The notes below the pieces were generated by a model. It saw only the letters and a program-made list of their open reading frames with translations, was not told where the DNA came from and searched no databases. From Falsihalocynthiibacter sp042445055 (GTDB taxonomy: Bacteria; Pseudomonadota; Alphaproteobacteria; Rhodobacterales; Rhodobacteraceae), in the NCBI RefSeq assembly GCF_042445055.1, contig NZ_CP170340.1:1-64000 (forward strand): a DNA stretch of 64,000 nt, in the 5' to 3' direction. The translations under genes and the position numbers were made by a program. Shown in pieces: positions 60,833-64,000 of the stretch (the first letter of the stretch is position 1; each line of letters begins with the position of its first letter).

Positions 60833-61822
60833 ATGACTATCAAGACACTATTAATGGGCGCTATCGCATCCATGGTTGTGGCCTCGCCCGCATTGGCAGA
60901 ATGGCCAGAAAAACCGTTACAACTCATCGTGCCTTGGGGCGCTGGTGGTGCAACCGATCAGGTCACGCGGGTCGTGGCGGCCGAGCTTGAGGAGGCTCTC
61001 GGTCAAAGCGTTGTCGTCATCAACCAGCCGGGCGCGTCGGGTTCCATCGGCTCGCAGGCCGCATGGGACGCGCCGCATGACGGCTACACATGGACCGCAG
61101 GTGCCGCGAAGGACTTAGGCACATATGGCGTCACGGGCAAAATGGACACCTCGATCAAGGATTGGGATCTCTATCTTAACTCGGCTCTGGCAAGCGTGAT
61201 CGCTGTGCCCGCAAATTCCGAAATTGACAACATGGCGGAATTTGTTGAGGCCCTCAAAGCAGGTGGCCTCAAGGTTGGCACATCTGGCGTGAACTCGGCG
61301 GGGCACTCTGCGATTGAAGCACTCTCAAACGCGATCGGCGGCTCTTATGTCCACGCGGGTTACGATGGCGGCGCGAATGCGGTGCTCTCGACGGTTTCGG
61401 GCGAAACTGACGTCACAACACAGTTGATCTCCGAGCAAATCGACATGCTTCGCGGCGGCAAACTCAAACCAATCGCGATCCTCTCGGATGCCGCGGTGGA
61501 TGTGCCGGGCGTAGGCGAAATCGCTTCGGTAACGGATACACTTTCCGATTTCCCCGTTGCGCCGATCTACTTCGGGATCTTTGGACCAGCGGATGTGCCA
61601 GAAGAAGTCAGCGACAAAATGACAGCCGTCTGGAATGACACAATCGCCAACTCGGAAGCACTCGCTGAGTATACCGAGGGCCGCGGCTCGATCATGACGG
61701 TCTTCTCGGGTGACGAAGCACAGGCCAAAGTCTGGCCTTCGATCCAGTTAAACGCGTGGCTTCTTCATGACGGTGGTCAATCCGCCGTTAGCCCCGATGA
61801 ACTGGACATTCCACGTCCATAA
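60833..61822 (+). CDS. tctC: TctC (Bug-type) periplasmic binding protein
   Basis: It is 329 residues with a signal peptide ending near ASPALAEWPEK. PLQLIVPWGAGGATDQVTRV and NQPGASGSIGSQAAWDAPHD are the two ligand-loop regions of Bug proteins, which bind carboxylates. GAGG instead of a charged residue after PW suits a dicarboxylate or sugar acid. GGAGG lies upstream. It is followed by a hairpin and then tctB and tctA. The ligand is probably a sugar acid used by the neighbouring dehydrogenases. Confidence 0.9.
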   Translation: MTIKTLLMGAIASMVVASPALAEWPEKPLQLIVPWGAGGATDQVTRVVAAELEEALGQSVVVINQPGASGSIGSQAAWDAPHDGYTWTAGAAKDLGTYGVTGKMDTSIKDWDLYLNSALASVIAVPANSEIDNMAEFVEALKAGGLKVGTSGVNSAGHSAIEALSNAIGGSYVHAGYDGGANAVLSTVSGETDVTTQLISEQIDMLRGGKLKPIAILSDAAVDVPGVGEIASVTDTLSDFPVAPIYFGIFGPADVPEEVSDKMTAVWNDTIANSEALAEYTEGRGSIMTVFSGDEAQAKVWPSIQLNAWLLHDGGQSAVSPDELDIPRP

Positions 61823-61830
61823 CCTAGCGC

Positions 61831-61850
61831 GGCTGCCCTCCGGGGCAGCC
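61831..61850 (+). promoter_or_regulatory. Hairpin after tctC
   Basis: GGCTGCCC (61831-61838) and GGGCAGCC (61843-61850) form a perfect 8-bp stem with the 4-nt loop TCCG (a stable tetraloop type), 8 bp after the tctC stop. There is no U-tract. It probably protects the tctC mRNA. Confidence 0.65.
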
Positions 61851-61870
61851 AAACAACCATAGGCTAAATC

Positions 61871-62380
61871 GTGACTAATAACGCACTCGACCGCATCACT
61901 GGCGTGTTCTTTATTTTCTTGGGCGGACTTGTGGCCTTGGGCGCATGGCTCATGCCGCGCTTTGAAAATCAGGGCGCCGAAATCTATCAGGCACCGGGAC
62001 TTACGCCGGGGTTTCTTGGCATCGGGCTTGCGGTTTGCGGCCTTATCCTTGCGGTGCGTTCCGCGCGCGACGACGCCAACGATAAAACCTACTGGGAGGC
62101 CACATTCGGCAATCCTGTTCATCGCAAGCGCATCCTTGCCGCGCTCGCTTTGACGCTCTCCTATGGCGCACTTCTATTCGGAACGGTGCCCTATGTGATT
62201 GCAACATTCCTTTTCGTCTTTGCCTTTGTCGTGACGTTCGAACGGATCTTAATCCCGCATGGCACCACGCCGAAAATACCGCTTTGGGGCTCGCTTACGA
62301 TTGCTGCTGCTCTTGCCGCCGCCACCAGCTTTGGCACCTATTTCATTTTCAAGACGCTCTTTCTCGTCCAGCTTCCGTGA
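61871..62380 (+). CDS. tctB: TctB small membrane subunit
   Basis: It is 169 residues starting at GTG 61871, with four predicted helices: after LDRITGVFFIFLGGLVALGA, near 45 (GLTPGFLGIGLAVCGLILAV), near 95-125 (ALTLSYGALLFGTVPYVIAT) and at the end. It is a poorly conserved accessory subunit of the tripartite tricarboxylate-type transporter, identified mainly by position between tctC and tctA and by length. Confidence 0.85.
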   Translation: MTNNALDRITGVFFIFLGGLVALGAWLMPRFENQGAEIYQAPGLTPGFLGIGLAVCGLILAVRSARDDANDKTYWEATFGNPVHRKRILAALALTLSYGALLFGTVPYVIATFLFVFAFVVTFERILIPHGTTPKIPLWGSLTIAAALAAATSFGTYFIFKTLFLVQLP

Positions 62381-62386
62381 TCTGAC

Positions 62387-63877
62387 ATGCCTGATTTCCA
62401 CGCGATCCTAAACGCCTTCCTCCTCGCCCTCACGCCCGAGTTCTTTATCATCACGGTTTGGGCAACCACGCTTGGGATCATCATTGGGATGATGCCGGGG
62501 CTAACGGCCACCATGGGGCTTGCGCTATTGACGACGCTCACGTTCCAGATGGAGAGCTTTCAGGCGATAACCGCCCTGCTTGGCCTCTATGTCGGCGCGA
62601 TTTATGGCGGAAGCCGCACAGCGATTATCCTGAATATGCCCGGCACGCCCGCAAGCGCGGCGACCTCGCTTGATGGCTACCCCCTCGCAAGGCAATCGCG
62701 CGGACGCGAAGCGTTGGGGCTTGCGACCATCGGCTCACTTCTCGGCACACTGGTTGGCGTTACGCTTTTGCTCTTCACGGCCCCTGTTCTTGCGGACTAC
62801 GCGCTCAATTTCGGCTCTTACGAATTTTTCTGGCTCGCGCTTTTTGGCATTGTTGTCTCTGGCCGCCTTACGGCCCCCGATGATCCGATCAAAGGGTGGA
62901 TTGCGGGGTTCCTCGGGCTTATTCTTGCGATGGTCGGACAGGAACAGGTTTTCGCGTATCCTCGTTATTCCTATGGCGTACAAGACCTTACGGGCGGCAT
63001 AAGCCTTATCCCCGCAATGGTCGGCGCGTTTGGATTTGTGGAGATCCTCTCAAGCATTTCCGACTCTAAGACGCCCGAGATAGCCAAGAACAAAGGTCGC
63101 CTCCTCCCCCATGGTCGCGACATCTTAAAAAATGCGGGCACGATTGGCCGCTCGGGCGTGGCGGGCACGCTCATGGGGCTCATACCCGGCGTCGGCGAAG
63201 ACATCGGCGCGTGGGTTTCCTATGCCATTGCCAAGCGCCTAAGCCGCGCTAAGGAACTCTTTGGCAAAGGGTCCACCGAAGGGCTGATCGCTGCTGAAAC
63301 AGGTAACTCGGCGGCCGTTCCCGGCGCGATCATTCCCGTGCTTACCCTCGCGATTCCGGGGTCTGCGCCCTCTGCTGTTCTACTCGCGGCGCTGGTGGTG
63401 CATGGGGTTCAACCCGGCCCGCTTATTATGCTTACGAGCGCCGACATGGTCTATGGAGTGGTAGCCGCCATTACGCTTTCGGCCATTGTGATGACTGTGG
63501 TGGGCGTGCTTTTGACGACACCGCTACTGATGATGTTGCGCATCCCGCGCGAGCGGCTCTTGCCGATCATCTTTGTGCTCTGCGTCGTTGGCTCGTTCGC
63601 CATCGCATCGCGGCCCTTTGATATCTGGACGATGCTGGCGTTCGGGGTGCTCGGATTTGTGCTGCGGCAAATGAAATTCCCGATGGCGCCGCTTGTGCTT
63701 GGGTTGGTGCTTGGGGAAATCCTCGACAAAAATTTCCGCCGAGGATTGATACTTTCAGAAGGGTCAATCGAACCCTTCTTTACGCGCCCCGTCAGCGCCG
63801 TACTCGCATTTGCCACACTTCTGAGCATTTTCATGCTCGTGCTTCCGTGGCTAAAACGGGCACGGCGCGAGGTTTAG
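62387..63877 (+). CDS. tctA: TctA large membrane transport subunit
   Basis: It is 496 residues, the normal length, with about 10-12 helices. The conserved glycine-rich loops are GMMPGLTATMGLALLTTLTF, YVGAIYGGSRTAIILNMPGT and GLIPGVGEDIGAWVSYAIAK; the repeated PG-containing loops mark the two halves of the transport fold. It is driven by the ion gradient. It ends 1 bp before a convergent gene fragment. Confidence 0.93.
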   Translation: MPDFHAILNAFLLALTPEFFIITVWATTLGIIIGMMPGLTATMGLALLTTLTFQMESFQAITALLGLYVGAIYGGSRTAIILNMPGTPASAATSLDGYPLARQSRGREALGLATIGSLLGTLVGVTLLLFTAPVLADYALNFGSYEFFWLALFGIVVSGRLTAPDDPIKGWIAGFLGLILAMVGQEQVFAYPRYSYGVQDLTGGISLIPAMVGAFGFVEILSSISDSKTPEIAKNKGRLLPHGRDILKNAGTIGRSGVAGTLMGLIPGVGEDIGAWVSYAIAKRLSRAKELFGKGSTEGLIAAETGNSAAVPGAIIPVLTLAIPGSAPSAVLLAALVVHGVQPGPLIMLTSADMVYGVVAAITLSAIVMTVVGVLLTTPLLMMLRIPRERLLPIIFVLCVVGSFAIASRPFDIWTMLAFGVLGFVLRQMKFPMAPLVLGLVLGEILDKNFRRGLILSEGSIEPFFTRPVSAVLAFATLLSIFMLVLPWLKRARREV

Positions 63878-64000
63878 TTACTGCGCGGGCACCATGCGTA
63901 GGACGCTTAGGCCGGCTTCGTTGGTCAGGGACATTCCGTGTTCATTGACCTCAAAGCCCGTAACCTCGCCCATTGCCGCAACGAGATCCTTCTCGAGCTT
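63878..64000 (-). CDS. C-terminal fragment of an unidentified protein (META/HslJ-like ending possible)
   Basis: The last 40 residues are visible, ending at TAA 63880-63878; the rest lies beyond the window. The segment VAAMGEVTGFEVNEHGMSLT followed by NEAGLSVLRMVPAQ has the rhythm of the end of META-domain (HslJ-like) proteins. The fragment is too short to be sure. Confidence 0.5.
   Translation of the reverse strand, partial: KLEKDLVAAMGEVTGFEVNEHGMSLTNEAGLSVLRMVPAQ

Noticed and set aside
1..64000. tRNA, rRNA and insertion-sequence genes
   Set aside because: No tRNA-like or rRNA sequence and no transposase motif or matching terminal inverted repeats were noticed on reading; a covariance-model or IS database search could still find a degraded element.

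Overview
The window looks like part of an extrachromosomal replicon (plasmid or chromid) of a marine Rhodobacterales (Roseobacter-group) alphaproteobacterium. The grounds are a DnaA-like plasmid replication initiator next to parAB with GTCCCCGCGGGGAC palindromes, a Hint/RTX protein and a spike-base protein of types common in that order, and the general gene style. This is inference from protein families; no 16S rRNA or tRNA gene is present.

Layout. (1) 0-7.5 kb: the end of a class III aminotransferase, a convergent terminator, ilvD, and a four-gene polyamine-type ABC importer whose two permeases carry unusual extra segments. (2) 7.6-11.3 kb: replication and partition module with rep, an origin region bearing GTCCCCTA repeats, parA, parB and three perfect palindromes. 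(3) 11.4-23.2 kb: surface-polysaccharide locus with a priming sugar transferase, two glycosyltransferases, a broken Wzx-type flippase, an O-antigen ligase/polymerase-like protein, a heparinase-like lyase overlapping a sulfotransferase, a nucleotide-sugar dehydrogenase and an epimerase. Inside it lies a two-gene spike base/fibre unit resembling gene-transfer-agent head spikes. (4) 23.3-27.2 kb: pqiAABC envelope lipid-transport operon. (5) 27.3-36.3 kb: accessory genes (DUF1428, VOC, HxlR, nitrilase, GFA, Hint/RTX, RES/Xre toxin-antitoxin) mixed with decayed iron-acquisition genes. These are a siderophore ABC relic, a PepSY membrane protein and a truncated imelysin. (6) 36.3-42.8 kb: two TetR-family regulators with clear operators, a CMD-family protein and an RND efflux pair. 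(7) 42.8-64 kb: an oxidoreductase followed by a large hexuronate / sugar-acid catabolic and uptake region. It holds a PfkB kinase, uronate dehydrogenase, mannonate dehydratase, SMP-30 lactonase, kdgD, a peptide-type ABC importer, two GntR regulators, two Gfo/Idh/MocA dehydrogenases and a TctCBA tripartite transporter, with two L,D-transpeptidases interspersed.

How the parts may work together: region 3 probably builds and modifies an acidic, possibly sulfated, exopolysaccharide, while region 7 imports and degrades uronic-acid sugars. The flippase lesion suggests the polysaccharide export route is damaged or depends on another flippase. A recurring architectural feature is a strong hairpin directly after each of the three substrate-binding-protein genes.
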